Shown here: one piece after another, positions 1-8,493 of the stretch
How the letters are laid out: the number at the start of each line of letters is the position of its first letter
Numbering within the stretch: the first letter of the stretch is position 1
Origin: Cellulomonas marina
Lineage (GTDB): Bacteria > Actinomycetota > Actinomycetes > Actinomycetales > Cellulomonadaceae
NCBI RefSeq assembly: GCF_900111925.1
Contig: NZ_FOKA01000021.1
Span: forward strand, 1-61,999
DNA: 61,999 bases
Reading direction: 5' to 3'
Program-made: the position numbers and the translations under genes
Notes under the pieces: generated by a model
The model's input: the letters and a program-made list of their open reading frames with translations, nothing else
Told to the model about the DNA's origin: nothing
The model's database searches: none

Positions 1-432
1 CCGGCGCTGCCTGGTCCGCACGCTGCGCGTGCGGGGCAAAACCTGGGGCCGCCAGGGCGGCCCCTGCTGGCGCTCGCTCGCGAGGGTTCGCGGCTGCGCC
101 GCTCCCCCCGCTTCGGGGCCGCTGCGCGGCCCGTACCCACTGCCTCACCTACCACCGATCAACAGGTCGATGACCTGCGCTCTCGTGCCGTTGAGTGATC
201 CGAACTGAGGGGGCCGGCTGCGCCGCGTCTGGGGTTGGTGGGGCGCCTCGCGGTCGAGGCCCGCCCGCCCCGTCACGCGGGTGCTGGCGGGGCTACCCAG
301 CCCTCGCTGCACCCGCCCGTGGGGCAGGCGGACCTCTTCGCGCGACTGGTCCGTTACTCCGCTGTGATGGTTGTGTCAGTGGTGAAAGATAGATTTACCG
401 GTGTCAGAGATAGTGCGATGAGAGGACGACCG
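1..432. other. Structured non-coding start of window
   Basis: No convincing gene. The first 140 bases hold strong GC hairpins: GGGGCCGCC/GGCGGCCCC with a 2-nt loop (45-53/56-64) and GGGCCGC/GCGGCCC (116-122/126-132), fitting a terminator for a gene left of the window or a structured plasmid region. Frames open through 195-392 and 235-432 have no ribosome site or recognisable protein. The last 60 bases carry the promoter of the MoxR gene. Confidence 0.5.
374..395 (+). promoter_or_regulatory. Promoter of MoxR operon with TGTC box
   Basis: TGTCAGTGG (374-382) lies 12 nt (counted from its TGTC) ahead of a -10-like TAGATT (390-395). The same box and spacing recur before the genes at 2825, 4483, 6583 and 7825. 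A partial copy, TGTCAGAGATAG, follows at 402-413. The predicted leader is about 30 nt. Confidence 0.5.
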
Positions 433-1560
433 ATGACGAACCACCTGCCCGCCCTACAGCGGCAGAGCAGCCCGCTTCTGACCGTCATGCGCGCCGCCGG
501 ACGAGCGGGGGTGGCCGTCCTGCTGTGGGGGAAGCCGGGCATCGGCAAGTCCTCGCTCCTGCAGGCGCTCGCCCGGGCCGAGGGGCTCCCGATGGAAACG
601 GTCATCGCCTCGCTGCGCGAGCCCGCCGACTTCGCCGGTCTGCCCATCGTGCGTGAGCACGGCGTGGACCTCGCCGCCCCGGCCTGGGCCGTGCGGCTGG
701 CGGAGGCCGAGGAGGGCTACCTCTTCCTGGACGAGCTGACCACCGCGCCGCCGGCGGTCCAGGCTGCGGCGCTGCGGCTGGTCCTCGACCGGGTGGTGGG
801 TGACCTGACGCTCCCCCACAAGGTCCGGGTCGTGGCAGCGGCCAACCCGCCCGAGTTCGCGGCCGACGGGTGGGACCTCGCCGCTCCGATGGCCAACCGG
901 TTCCTGCACGTGGAGTTCGAGCCCGCGCTCGACGACTGGCTCGACGGCATGACGACCGGGTTCCAGGTGCCGACGTCCGGCCGCGTGCTCGACTTCTCGC
1001 CGGTCGCCCGCGCGGCCTCCCGGGCGCAGGTCGCCTCGTTCATCCGGACGCGGCCCGACCTGCTGCACGACCTGCCCCGCGACGACGCCTCGACGGGGCG
1101 GGCCTGGCCCTCGCACCGCACCTGGACCATGACCGCCGACGTGCTCGCGCTGCTCGACCCCGACGACACCCCCGCGACCCTGCTGGCCGCGACCGGCCTG
1201 GTCGGTGAGGGTGCGGCCGTCGAGTACATCGCCTGGCGGGCGCACAACGACCTGCCCGACCCGGCCGACGTCCTGGCGGACCCCGACTCGGTCGCGTGGG
1301 CCACCCTCGAGCCGTCCCGCGCCTGGGCCACCCTGACGGCCGTCACCGCGCACTCGACCGCCGACGGCACCAAGACGGGGTGGCGCGCCGCGTGGGCACC
1401 GCTGGCCGTGGCCGCGCGGGCCGGGCTCCAGGACGTGGCCGCAGCGAACGCGCGCGCCCTGCTCAAGTCCCGCCCGACCGGGGAGCGCCCGCCGGCCTCC
1501 GCACGGGCGTTCCTGACCGTCCTGGCCGACGCCGGGCTCATCCCCCAGGAGGCAGCGTGA
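433..1560 (+). CDS. MoxR-family AAA+ ATPase
   Basis: 375-residue AAA+ ATPase. The Walker A loop GKPGIGKS is at residues 33-40, followed by a Walker B YLFLDEL and the MoxR-type sensor segment VVAAANPPEF with a downstream MANRF that supplies the arginine-finger region. MoxR ATPases remodel partner proteins together with a VWA-domain partner, and the next gene, overlapping by 4 bases (GTGA), encodes exactly such a partner. The ATG at 433 is chosen because AGAGGA lies 6-7 nt upstream; the frame is open back to 235 without a ribosome site. The substrate is unknown. Confidence 0.85.
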   Translation: MTNHLPALQRQSSPLLTVMRAAGRAGVAVLLWGKPGIGKSSLLQALARAEGLPMETVIASLREPADFAGLPIVREHGVDLAAPAWAVRLAEAEEGYLFLDELTTAPPAVQAAALRLVLDRVVGDLTLPHKVRVVAAANPPEFAADGWDLAAPMANRFLHVEFEPALDDWLDGMTTGFQVPTSGRVLDFSPVARAASRAQVASFIRTRPDLLHDLPRDDASTGRAWPSHRTWTMTADVLALLDPDDTPATLLAATGLVGEGAAVEYIAWRAHNDLPDPADVLADPDSVAWATLEPSRAWATLTAVTAHSTADGTKTGWRAAWAPLAVAARAGLQDVAAANARALLKSRPTGERPPASARAFLTVLADAGLIPQEAA

Positions 1561-2756
1561 ACCCCACGACGATCCGGCCGCTGACCGACGACGAGCGGCG
1601 CGCGCTGGCCGCCGCTCGCCTGGTCGCCGTTGAGTCCGCCCCGTACCTCGCGCACGCGCTGTTCTCGGTCCGGCCGCTGGCCGCTCCGGGGCTGGCGACG
1701 TTCGCCGTGGACCGGCACTGGCGGCTGTACGTGGACCCCGCCACGCTCGACGAGTGGGGGCCGCAGGTCGCCGGGGCTGTGCTCGTGCACGAGGCCTCGC
1801 ACCTGATCCGCGACCACGCCGGTCGCGCAGACGGGCTGCCTGGTCCGGTCGACCACGACCGGTGGAACCTGGCGACGGACGCCGCGATCAACGACGACCT
1901 GCTGCGCGCGGGGCTGCCGCTGCCGTCGTGGGTCGTGACCCCGGCCAGCCTGGGCCTGTCCGACGCGGGCGTGGAAGAGGCCTACTACGGCGCGCTGCCC
2001 GCCCAGCCGCCGCAGACCGAGCCGGGCTGCGGCTCGGGGGCGGGTGACCCCCGCCAGGCGTGGGAGCCCGCCGCGGACAACGCGCAGATGCCTGGCCTGG
2101 ACGACGGCCAGGTGACGATCACCCGGCGCAAGGTCGCGCAGGACGTGCGTGACGCCGTAGCGCAGGGACGAGGCACCGTCCCGGCCGGGATCGAGCGCTG
2201 GGCGACCGACGAGCTGACGGCCCCGACCGTGCCGTGGCGCAAGGTGCTCGCCGGGATGGTCCGCCGCGCCGCCGCCCTCACCACCGGTCGTCTGACCTAC
2301 ACCTACACCCGGCCCGGGCGGCGGCCGCTGCCCGGCATCGTCACCCCGGCCATGCGCGCGCCGAGGGTCACGGCCGCCGCCGTCGTGGACACCTCCGGGA
2401 GCATGACGCCTGACGACCTCGCCGCCGCGCTGCGCGAGGTCAACGGCGTCATCAAGGCCGTGGGCGGCAGCGTGAGCGTCATCGCCTGCGACGCCCGCGC
2501 TGCCGAGGCCCGCCCCGTCCGCCACGCGCGCGACGTGCGACTGGTCGGCGGTGGCGGCACGGACATGACCATCGGCATCGCGGCCGCCGAGCGCCTGACC
2601 CCTGCACCCGACGTGATCGTGGTCCTCACCGACGGCGACACCCCGTGGCCCAGCCGCCCGACCCGCGCCCGGCTGATCGCCGTCCTCACCCGCGAGCGCG
2701 GCCTGCCTCGCGTGCCGACCTGGGCGCGGGGCATCCTCGCCACCCCTGCTCCTTAG
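1557..2756 (+). CDS. DUF2201-type metallopeptidase-like/VWA protein
   Basis: 399 residues, GTG start overlapping the stop of the MoxR gene. The N-terminal half has an HExxH zinc motif, HEASH at residues 78-82, in a helix typical of DUF2201 metallopeptidase-like domains. The C-terminal half is a VWA-like domain with the MIDAS segment DTSGSM, a GGGGTDM loop and VVLTDGD. This is the expected partner of the upstream MoxR ATPase; known MoxR-VWA pairs act as metal-inserting or complex-remodelling chaperones. Proteolytic activity is not shown. Confidence 0.8.
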   Translation: MNPTTIRPLTDDERRALAAARLVAVESAPYLAHALFSVRPLAAPGLATFAVDRHWRLYVDPATLDEWGPQVAGAVLVHEASHLIRDHAGRADGLPGPVDHDRWNLATDAAINDDLLRAGLPLPSWVVTPASLGLSDAGVEEAYYGALPAQPPQTEPGCGSGAGDPRQAWEPAADNAQMPGLDDGQVTITRRKVAQDVRDAVAQGRGTVPAGIERWATDELTAPTVPWRKVLAGMVRRAAALTTGRLTYTYTRPGRRPLPGIVTPAMRAPRVTAAAVVDTSGSMTPDDLAAALREVNGVIKAVGGSVSVIACDARAAEARPVRHARDVRLVGGGGTDMTIGIAAAERLTPAPDVIVVLTDGDTPWPSRPTRARLIAVLTRERGLPRVPTWARGILATPAP

Positions 2757-2772
2757 TGGCTAGTTCTCCCGT

Positions 2773-2794
2773 TGTCAGTGGTACCCGGTAGCCT
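2773..2794 (+). promoter_or_regulatory. Promoter with TGTC box
   Basis: TGTCAGTGG (2773-2781) and -10-like TAGCCT (2789-2794). The upstream CTAGTT (2760-2765) is also shared with the 4483 promoter; the two regions match over roughly 35 bases, indicating duplication or one common regulator. The ribosome site GAGGGAAGGGG follows near 2808-2818. Confidence 0.5.
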
Positions 2795-2824
2795 GGGGGT
2801 GTACCGAGAGGGAAGGGGCCGACG

Positions 2825-3067
2825 ATGTACCGGACGAACTGGGGCGGCGGGATCACCGCCGAGACGCGCGACATCAAGCTGACCCGAGGGCAGGTGCTGC
2901 GCCAGCACACCGTGACCGGCTTCCCCCAGCCGGTCACCCTCTCCCACAACCGCTGGGGCGGCCCGATCCGCGTCACCGTCGCCGGGCAGCACCAGGTCAC
3001 GGCCCGCTCGCTGGGCGAGGCGATCGCCTGGTGCCGGGAGAACCTCACCGCCAGGGCCGCCGCGTGA
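2825..3067 (+). CDS. Small hypothetical protein
   Basis: 80 residues, not recognised. It has no membrane segment or cysteine motif; the middle is beta-rich (VTLSHN, RVTVAG) and a C-terminal helix includes SLGEAIAWCRENL. It has its own TGTC-box promoter and a good ribosome site, and its stop overlaps the GTG start of the next gene, so it heads a three-gene unit with the genes at 3064 and 3252. Confidence 0.7.
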   Translation: MYRTNWGGGITAETRDIKLTRGQVLRQHTVTGFPQPVTLSHNRWGGPIRVTVAGQHQVTARSLGEAIAWCRENLTARAAA

Positions 3068-3255
3068 GCGCCAACCTCACGCCGGCCCTGGCCGCCCTGG
3101 CCGAGCGCGCCTGCTCGGCCGCCGGCACGGACCTCGACACCGTGCTGGGCGACCTGCGCGACGGCGAGCCCCACGAGCGCACCCCGCCCGCCGTGCGCGC
3201 CGGCTGGTCCGCGCTCGACCTGCACCCGACCACCGACCAGCAGGAGGACGCGTGA
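3064..3255 (+). CDS. Small hypothetical protein
   Basis: 63 residues, starting at GTG 3064 inside the stop of the previous gene and ending in a GTGA overlap with the next gene. It is alanine-rich and helical, with an acidic C-terminus. The function is unknown; the double overlap supports coupled translation with its neighbours. Confidence 0.65.
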   Translation: MSANLTPALAALAERACSAAGTDLDTVLGDLRDGEPHERTPPAVRAGWSALDLHPTTDQQEDA

Positions 3256-4403
3256 GCCGCGCGCTGTTCGACCTCGGCGCCCGACTGCGGGCCGCGCACA
3301 CCGGCCGCCCCGTACCCGTCGCCGCGTACGGACCGGCCCTCCCACCGACCAACGCGCTGGCGGTGACCGTGGACCACGACGGCGAGCACGTCTACGTCAA
3401 CGCCACCGACGGCACGACCACCCTCGCCGGGACCGACCGCGACGGACTGACCGCGCTGGCCGACCTCGGTGCGACGCTCGGCCCGACGCACCGCACGCTC
3501 GTCGTCGCGTCCCCCCGCGACGTCGTGACGCTTGCCGCGCTCGCCCGCGCGTACCCCGACGAGCCCGCCGCACCGGTCGTCGGGTGGTGGGACCAGCGCC
3601 TCGACCACCCCGGCACCGGAGCGGTGCACGCTGTCGCCAGCACCGCCCGCCTGCGATGGGTGCTCGGCGTGCACCCCGATCGCGAGCGCGAGGTCGAGAC
3701 GTGGCGGACCTGGCTGGGCGTCACGTCCAGCGGGCCGCACGCGCTCCTCGAGCTCGCGCGGCGGACGGCCGCGGGATCGACGCTGCCGGGCCTGCTCGAC
3801 GCGAACGCGACCGACTCTGCGGCATGGGAGCGCTACGGGCAGCGCCTCGCGGCTGGGCGGCCGTGGTGGGCCAGGGACACGCGGATCGACGCCGCACTCG
3901 GTCTTGTCGCGAGGTCGCACGCGGTGGAGTGGTTCGAGTCGCTGCGGCTCGACGACCCGCTCGTGGCGGTCGCGGCGGCACACGACGGCACGGTGGTCCC
4001 CGGTCGGGTCGCGGCGTGCGACGACGCGGCGGTGGTCGTCGAGGCCGACCGGACGCTGAGCCGCCTGCGGGTGGACGCCAAGGTCACCGCCTGGGCCGGG
4101 GAGCCGGTGAACGCGAGCCGCACAGCGTGCCTGGACGGGCGGGTGCTGGCCGCGACCATCGGGACCGACGCGCGCCTCACCATCACGGTCGGAGGGCTGG
4201 TGCGCCGACCGCGCGGACTCGCCCCGGGCGACCGCGTGACGCTGCGGCCGGGCCGGGTGGACCCGTTCATGCAGGCGAACGGGCGGCGGCTCATGGCGGG
4301 CGGGTACCACCGGGGTGCGAACTGGATCGCCGGACGCGGCAAGCCCGTGGCGCGTCGTGGCGAGGTCCCCCTCGACGTGATCGTGGCGGCCGCCGGGGAC
4401 TGA
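3252..4403 (+). CDS. Conserved-looking hypothetical protein
   Basis: 383 residues, GTG start in a 4-base overlap. No known domain recognised. It has no signal peptide or membrane helix. The C-terminal third, after GTVVPGRVAAC, is a series of short beta segments (PGDRVTLRPGRV) that may be a barrel-like nucleic-acid-binding fold (inference). It ends the unit that starts at 2825 and is followed by a fresh promoter for the helicase gene. Confidence 0.7.
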   Translation: MSRALFDLGARLRAAHTGRPVPVAAYGPALPPTNALAVTVDHDGEHVYVNATDGTTTLAGTDRDGLTALADLGATLGPTHRTLVVASPRDVVTLAALARAYPDEPAAPVVGWWDQRLDHPGTGAVHAVASTARLRWVLGVHPDREREVETWRTWLGVTSSGPHALLELARRTAAGSTLPGLLDANATDSAAWERYGQRLAAGRPWWARDTRIDAALGLVARSHAVEWFESLRLDDPLVAVAAAHDGTVVPGRVAACDDAAVVVEADRTLSRLRVDAKVTAWAGEPVNASRTACLDGRVLAATIGTDARLTITVGGLVRRPRGLAPGDRVTLRPGRVDPFMQANGRRLMAGGYHRGANWIAGRGKPVARRGEVPLDVIVAAAGD

Positions 4404-4454
4404 ACCCGAGGCGGAGCCCGCGCGCGAACGGCACTTGTTGGCTAGTTATCCCGG

Positions 4455-4476
4455 TGTCAGTGGTTGCCGGTACCCT
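4455..4476 (+). promoter_or_regulatory. Leaderless promoter with TGTC box
   Basis: TGTCAGTGG (4455-4463) and TACCCT (4471-4476). The -10 ends 6 nt before the ATG at 4483, so transcription probably begins at the start codon itself. A CTAGTT copy lies at 4442-4447, as in the 2773 promoter. Confidence 0.55.
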
Positions 4477-4482
4477 GAGAGC

Positions 4483-5748
4483 ATGAAGAGGACGACCGGA
4501 ACCGCCACCGCCGAGCGAACGACGCCGCAGGTCACGGGCCCCGCCGAGCACCTGCGCAACCCGACCCTGGCCCGCGCGCTGTTCGCCGTCTGGGGCGGCG
4601 ACCCCGCCGTGGTGATCGACTCCCCTCCCGGGGCCGGCAAGACGCACCTGATCACGCACCTCGCCCACCAGCTGCACACCCGCGCGGGCATGACCGTGGC
4701 GATCGCCGCGCAGACCCGGGCACAGAGCATCGACGTCGCCAACCGCACGGCCGCGACGGGCGCGCCGACCGTCCTGCACGGTGACTCCGCGACCGACCGC
4801 CCCAACGACCTGGCAGCCGACGTCGCACTGACCACCTCACGCGGCTTGCGGCCCGGCGCGGGCGTCATCGTCGCGACCACGGCGCGGTGGCTCTGGGTGC
4901 CGAGCAACCGGCCCGTGCACTTCGACGTGATGCTCGTCGACGAGGCCTACCAACTCACCTTCGCTGACCTCGGAGCGCTCGGCTCGATGGCGGACCAGTT
5001 CGTCCTCGTCGGCGACCCCGGCCAGATCGACCCCGTGGTGACCGGCGCGACACGACGCTGGGCGACCTGGGCGAGCGGCCCGCAGGTGCCCGCCCCAGCG
5101 GCCCTGCGCGCAGCCCACGGCGACGACGTGACGCGACTGCGCCTGCCGCACACGTGGCGGCTGGGACCGGCCACCACCGACTTGCTCGCCCCGCTGTACC
5201 CGGCGCTGCCGTTCACGTCCGCCCGACCCCCTCGCCACCTGACCGCTGGCACGCACGACCTGCCCGAGTACCGTGCTCTGCCGCTGACCGTGACCGGCGG
5301 AACGAGCGACCCGAGCGTGGGCCTGGCCGCCGCTCAGGCCGCCCGCGACCTGCTGGCCACCGCGTACCTCGTCTCCCCCGACGGCACCCGACCCCTGGTA
5401 CCGGCCGACGTGGCGGTGATCGCCCCGCACGTGGAGCAGGCCGCGCTCGTCGCGGCCGCCCTGTCGGACCTGCCCGACCTGTTCGTGGGCACCATCAACC
5501 AGGCCCAGGGCCTCGAGCGCGAGGCGGTCGTCGCGGTGCACCCGCTGCTCGGGCACGACGTGGACGAGGACTTCGCGCTCGACCTCGGACGGCTGTGCGT
5601 GGCTCTGTCGCGTCACCGCACCCACGTGATGGTGGTCACCGACGACCGCTCCCCCGCACTGCTGGCGGACGCGCTGCGCGAGCGCCCCGACGCGACGAAC
5701 CTCGCCACGCACGCGCGGCTGCTCGACCGGCTCCTCCAGGCCGCGTGA
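4483..5748 (+). CDS. SF1-type (Upf1/RecD-like) helicase or ATPase
   Basis: 421 residues with a full set of superfamily 1 motifs in order: Walker A PPGAGKTH (around 48-54), Walker B VMLVDEAYQ, motif III VGDPGQIDPV, motif V TINQAQGLE and motif VI VALSRHRTHVMVV. It should be an ATP-driven nucleic-acid translocase or helicase. The ATG at 4483 is set by the leaderless promoter. It is shorter than full RecD or Upf1 and has no obvious extra domain, so the substrate is unknown. A DNA-processing role for the element is likely. Confidence 0.85.
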   Translation: MKRTTGTATAERTTPQVTGPAEHLRNPTLARALFAVWGGDPAVVIDSPPGAGKTHLITHLAHQLHTRAGMTVAIAAQTRAQSIDVANRTAATGAPTVLHGDSATDRPNDLAADVALTTSRGLRPGAGVIVATTARWLWVPSNRPVHFDVMLVDEAYQLTFADLGALGSMADQFVLVGDPGQIDPVVTGATRRWATWASGPQVPAPAALRAAHGDDVTRLRLPHTWRLGPATTDLLAPLYPALPFTSARPPRHLTAGTHDLPEYRALPLTVTGGTSDPSVGLAAAQAARDLLATAYLVSPDGTRPLVPADVAVIAPHVEQAALVAAALSDLPDLFVGTINQAQGLEREAVVAVHPLLGHDVDEDFALDLGRLCVALSRHRTHVMVVTDDRSPALLADALRERPDATNLATHARLLDRLLQAA

Positions 5749-5760
5749 GCCGTCGCCGGC

Positions 5761-6471
5761 TCAGGCCTCCTGGGCCGCCGGCTGGCGCCGCCGCGGCGGC
5801 TTCCATGACCACCCGGGCAGCGCTTCGATGGCCTCGACCTCGCCGGCGGTGAGCCGGCCGGCGGCGTACCGCGAGCGCCAGTAGGCCACGCGCTTGCCGA
5901 GCGGGACGCTCGCGCGGCCGACCCGGTAGACGGTGGAGAACTGGACGTCGCCGGCGTCGCGGTCGGGCTCGACGGCGAGCCAACCGCGCATCGCGGCGAC
6001 GAACTCGTCGAGCCGTGACTTGCGCTCGGTGGTCGCGCCGGGGATCCGCGCGAGCTCGCGCCGCTGGGCGGGGGTCAGCTCGGCGGCGCGCTGGTCGCGC
6101 AGCCAGCGTGCGGCGGGAGCGTTGACGCTCTCCAGGCCGTCGAGGGTGCCGTGCGCGTCGACGTACGCGCGGACCTCGGCCAGGCGCTGCTGCCACACCC
6201 GCGCGGTGCGCGGGGCGTACCCGTCCCATGACCACCCCGCCCGGGCCTCGAGGGCACGCGCTCGTTCGACGTCGAGGGTTCCGCGGCGGTGCCGTTCGCG
6301 CTGTGCCCTGACCCGGCGCCCCAGCGGGTACGGCACACCGTCGACGAGCCGGCTCGTGGCGGCCTGCGGCACCGCGGCGTCGCCGTGCTGCTCGATCCAC
6401 CAGTCCAACTCGTCGAGGAACTTCGCCCACGCCGCGGCGCGCGCCGAGGCTGGCGCGGTGGTCTTGCCCAT
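5761..6471 (-). CDS. Helicase-associated (HA) domain protein
   Basis: 236 residues, basic, with at least two copies of the helicase-associated repeat: WWIEQHGDAAVP...PLGRRVRAQR...ARAGWSW, and PLGKRVAYWRSRY...ALPGWSW near the C-terminus. HA repeats bind DNA and are usually attached to helicases; here the protein stands alone, convergent with the SF1 helicase gene 12 bases away. ATG 6471 is favoured by the GGAGGGGG ribosome site about 10 nt upstream; GTG 6480 is possible. Confidence 0.75.
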   Translation of the reverse strand: MGKTTAPASARAAAWAKFLDELDWWIEQHGDAAVPQAATSRLVDGVPYPLGRRVRAQRERHRRGTLDVERARALEARAGWSWDGYAPRTARVWQQRLAEVRAYVDAHGTLDGLESVNAPAARWLRDQRAAELTPAQRRELARIPGATTERKSRLDEFVAAMRGWLAVEPDRDAGDVQFSTVYRVGRASVPLGKRVAYWRSRYAAGRLTAGEVEAIEALPGWSWKPPRRRQPAAQEA

Positions 6472-6532
6472 CGTGGTCACTCCCCCTCCGCTGTTCGTTC
6501 CATGCTCCCACACCGGGGCAACTAGCCGTCTG

Positions 6533-6567
6533 TGTCGGTGCTCGGCGGTACTCTTGTCTTAGTCAAG
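6533..6567 (+). promoter_or_regulatory. Promoter with TGTC box and palindromic operator
   Basis: TGTC (6533-6536) stands 12 nt ahead of TACTCT (6549-6554). The -10 runs into CTTGTCTTAGTCAAG (6553-6567), a palindrome with one mismatch, at the expected start point of transcription. Near-identical palindromes lie at 7791, 8458 and 15406, so a dedicated repressor is likely. Confidence 0.6.
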
Positions 6568-6582
6568 GAAAGGGGAAAGGTG

Positions 6583-6762
6583 ATGGACCTGCTGGAGCGG
6601 ATCGAGGGGATCGTCGAGGAGGCTCGGGCCGGAGCAGACGGTCCGATGCCGCACTCGTCGGTGCGGCCGGACGACTTCTACGTCGAGGCCTTCGAGCAGA
6701 TCGCCGGCGTCGCGCGCGCCGAGCGCGAGCGCCAGACGCGCGCGCAGGGCGATTCCCGATGA
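6583..6762 (+). CDS. Small acidic hypothetical protein
   Basis: 59 residues (MDLLERIEGIVEEARAG at the N-terminus), helical, acidic. The ATG at 6583 follows the purine run GGAAAGGGGAAAGG, better placed than the upstream GTG codons. Its stop overlaps the start of the DUF3560 gene. Not recognised; it may be a partner or leader gene of DUF3560. Confidence 0.65.
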   Translation: MDLLERIEGIVEEARAGADGPMPHSSVRPDDFYVEAFEQIAGVARAERERQTRAQGDSR

Positions 6763-7760
6763 GCGCGCTGCGGATCGAGCACGACGAGCTCGACGGGACG
6801 CTGCTGCACGGCACGGCGCGCGACGACGGCGCAGCCGACACGGTCAAGGCCCTCGGCTGGCGCTGGAGCGGGCGCCTCAGCGCCTGGTTCGTGCCGCGCA
6901 GCCGTGCCCGCTTCGCCGACCGCGGTCTGATCGAGCGGACCGCCGGCGCCCTGCGCGAGGCCGGCCACGAGGTCGACGTCGACGTCGACGACACCGTGCA
7001 CGAGCGCGCCCACCTCGAAGCGCGCCAGGCCGAGCACGAGCAGCAGCGCGCCGAGCGCCTGCAGGAGCGCGCGGCACGTCATCGGACGGTGGCCGAGCAG
7101 GCCGACGAGGCCGGGCGCGCGCTGGCCGACCGCATCCCGCTCGGCCAGCCGATCCTGCTGGGTCACCACTCCCAGCGCCGGGCCGAGCGCGACCGCGAGC
7201 GAATCGAGCGCGCCATGCGGACGAGCATCGAGCACGACGCGCAGGCACGACGCGCCGAGGACGCCGCGCGGGCGGCGGCCGGCGCCGCCGCGCGGCGGCA
7301 CGCGCCCGTCACCGTCGCCAACCGGATCCAGCGCCTCGAGGCGCAGATCCGCAAGACCGAGCGAGCGCTCGACGCCGCCGGCGTGCGGACACCTGCGCAG
7401 GAGGCCTGGTCGCTGCGGGTGCGCGCCCAGCTCGAGCGCGACCGAGCCGACTTGGCGTACTGGACCACGGTCCGCGGTGAGCAGATCGCCGCCGGCATCG
7501 CCACCGACTACGGGCCCACGCACGTCGCGGCCGGCGACATGGTCAAGGTCCGCGGCCGGTGGTTGGCCGTGGTGCGCGCCAACCCGAAGACCGTGACGGT
7601 CGCCGGCCTGTTCGGCAACGACACGACCCCCTGGCACGAGGTGCAGGACCACCACCGGTTCGACCCGTGCAAGGACTGCGGGCGGTCCGTGATGGACACC
7701 CTCGCGTGCCCGAACGTGAAGACCGTGTGCCTCGACTGCTGCGGGGAGGAGGACCACTAG
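6759..7760 (+). CDS. DUF3560 family protein
   Basis: 333 residues. The signature stretch IPLGQPILLGHHSQRRAERD, followed by a long helix, marks DUF3560, a family common on actinobacterial plasmids and phages and of unknown biochemical role. About residues 88-165 are arginine/glutamate-rich and probably coiled coil. The C-terminus carries four or more cysteines as CKDCG...LACPN...CLDCC, a likely zinc ribbon. An N-terminal domain (KALGWRWSGRLSAWFVP) resembles a small nucleic-acid-binding module (inference). Confidence 0.8.
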   Translation: MSALRIEHDELDGTLLHGTARDDGAADTVKALGWRWSGRLSAWFVPRSRARFADRGLIERTAGALREAGHEVDVDVDDTVHERAHLEARQAEHEQQRAERLQERAARHRTVAEQADEAGRALADRIPLGQPILLGHHSQRRAERDRERIERAMRTSIEHDAQARRAEDAARAAAGAAARRHAPVTVANRIQRLEAQIRKTERALDAAGVRTPAQEAWSLRVRAQLERDRADLAYWTTVRGEQIAAGIATDYGPTHVAAGDMVKVRGRWLAVVRANPKTVTVAGLFGNDTTPWHEVQDHHRFDPCKDCGRSVMDTLACPNVKTVCLDCCGEEDH

Positions 7761-7770
7761 GGCTGGCGCG

Positions 7771-7805
7771 TGTCGAACCTCAGGGATACCCTTGTCTTAG
7801 ACAAG
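7771..7805 (+). promoter_or_regulatory. Promoter with perfect palindromic operator
   Basis: TGTC (7771-7774), 12 nt, TACCCT (7787-7792), then CTTGTCTTAGACAAG (7791-7805), symmetric about its central base. It drives the small gene at 7825, which has the ribosome site GGGAGGCGGAG. Confidence 0.65.
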
Positions 7806-7824
7806 AGATAGTCGGGAGGCGGAG

Positions 7825-7980
7825 ATGACGATGACGATGAGCCAGGCGCACGACGTCGTGGCGTACACCGTCCGGTACGGAACCGAGGGGTCGGGGTACA
7901 CCGAGCACGAGGTGACCGAGGCCTGGGCCCTCGTGCAGGACGAGCGCGATCGCGACCGCGAGGAGGCGGGGGCGCGATGA
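7825..7980 (+). CDS. Short hypothetical protein (51 aa)
   Basis: 51 residues starting MTMTMSQAHDVVAYTV. The ATG follows GGGAGGCGGAG, and the stop overlaps the ATG of the DUF6573-like gene (ATGA). Too small to assign, but the promoter, ribosome site and overlap make it a credible gene. Charged C-terminal tail (DERDRDREE). Confidence 0.6.
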   Translation: MTMTMSQAHDVVAYTVRYGTEGSGYTEHEVTEAWALVQDERDRDREEAGAR

Positions 7981-8372
7981 GCGAGCCGTGGCCGGTCATC
8001 CACACCTACACCCGTCGCGAAGCGATCAGCGACGGGGTGCTCGTCGAGCTCGACGAGCACGCCGCGGCCCGCATCCCGTGGCACACGGCGATCACCGCGG
8101 CGGCGTACGCCGACGCGATCGAGTGGGACGAGACGAACCCGCTGCCGCAGGACGAGAGCGGACGCGCGTGGGACGTGCTCGTCTGCGCCGCGGCCGCCGT
8201 TCGCTCGCGCGCGGTCCCCGACCGACGCGAGCAGCGCATCCCGATGAGCGTCTGGCGCGTGCCCAACACGGCCCACTCGGTCGCCCCTCGCCCGCTGCGT
8301 CTCGTCGCCCACCTGGGGCCCGGCGACGACGGCGAGCCCGTCCTCACTGTGATGCTCCCCGAAGAGGACTGA
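7977..8372 (+). CDS. DUF6573-like protein
   Basis: 131 residues. The opening YTRREAISDGVLVELDEHAA followed by IPWHTAITAAAYADAI matches the pattern of DUF6573 proteins, small soluble proteins frequent on actinobacterial mobile elements; family assignment is from memory of the motif. Translationally coupled to the 51-residue gene upstream. No catalytic motif is visible. Confidence 0.65.
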   Translation: MSEPWPVIHTYTRREAISDGVLVELDEHAAARIPWHTAITAAAYADAIEWDETNPLPQDESGRAWDVLVCAAAAVRSRAVPDRREQRIPMSVWRVPNTAHSVAPRPLRLVAHLGPGDDGEPVLTVMLPEED

Positions 8373-8451
8373 TGAGCCCGCGTCGGCCGGGCGTGAAGCC
8401 GACACCGCCCGGCCGGCGCGCCAACACGCCCACCCTCGAGAACCCCGGGAC

Positions 8452-8472
8452 TACGCTCTTGTCTAAGACAAG
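8452..8472 (+). promoter_or_regulatory. Promoter with perfect palindromic operator
   Basis: TACGCT (8452-8457) is followed directly by CTTGTCTAAGACAAG (8458-8472), the same operator as at 7791 with T to A at the centre. No TGTC box is present here. The ribosome site GAGAGGA lies ahead of the ATG at 8494. Confidence 0.6.
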
Positions 8473-8493
8473 CGGAGTCGAGAGGACGAGCAC

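Noticed and set aside
717..2525. 602-codon open frame opposite the MoxR and VWA genes
   Set aside because: Low-complexity arginine/glycine translation; both plus-strand genes have clear domains.
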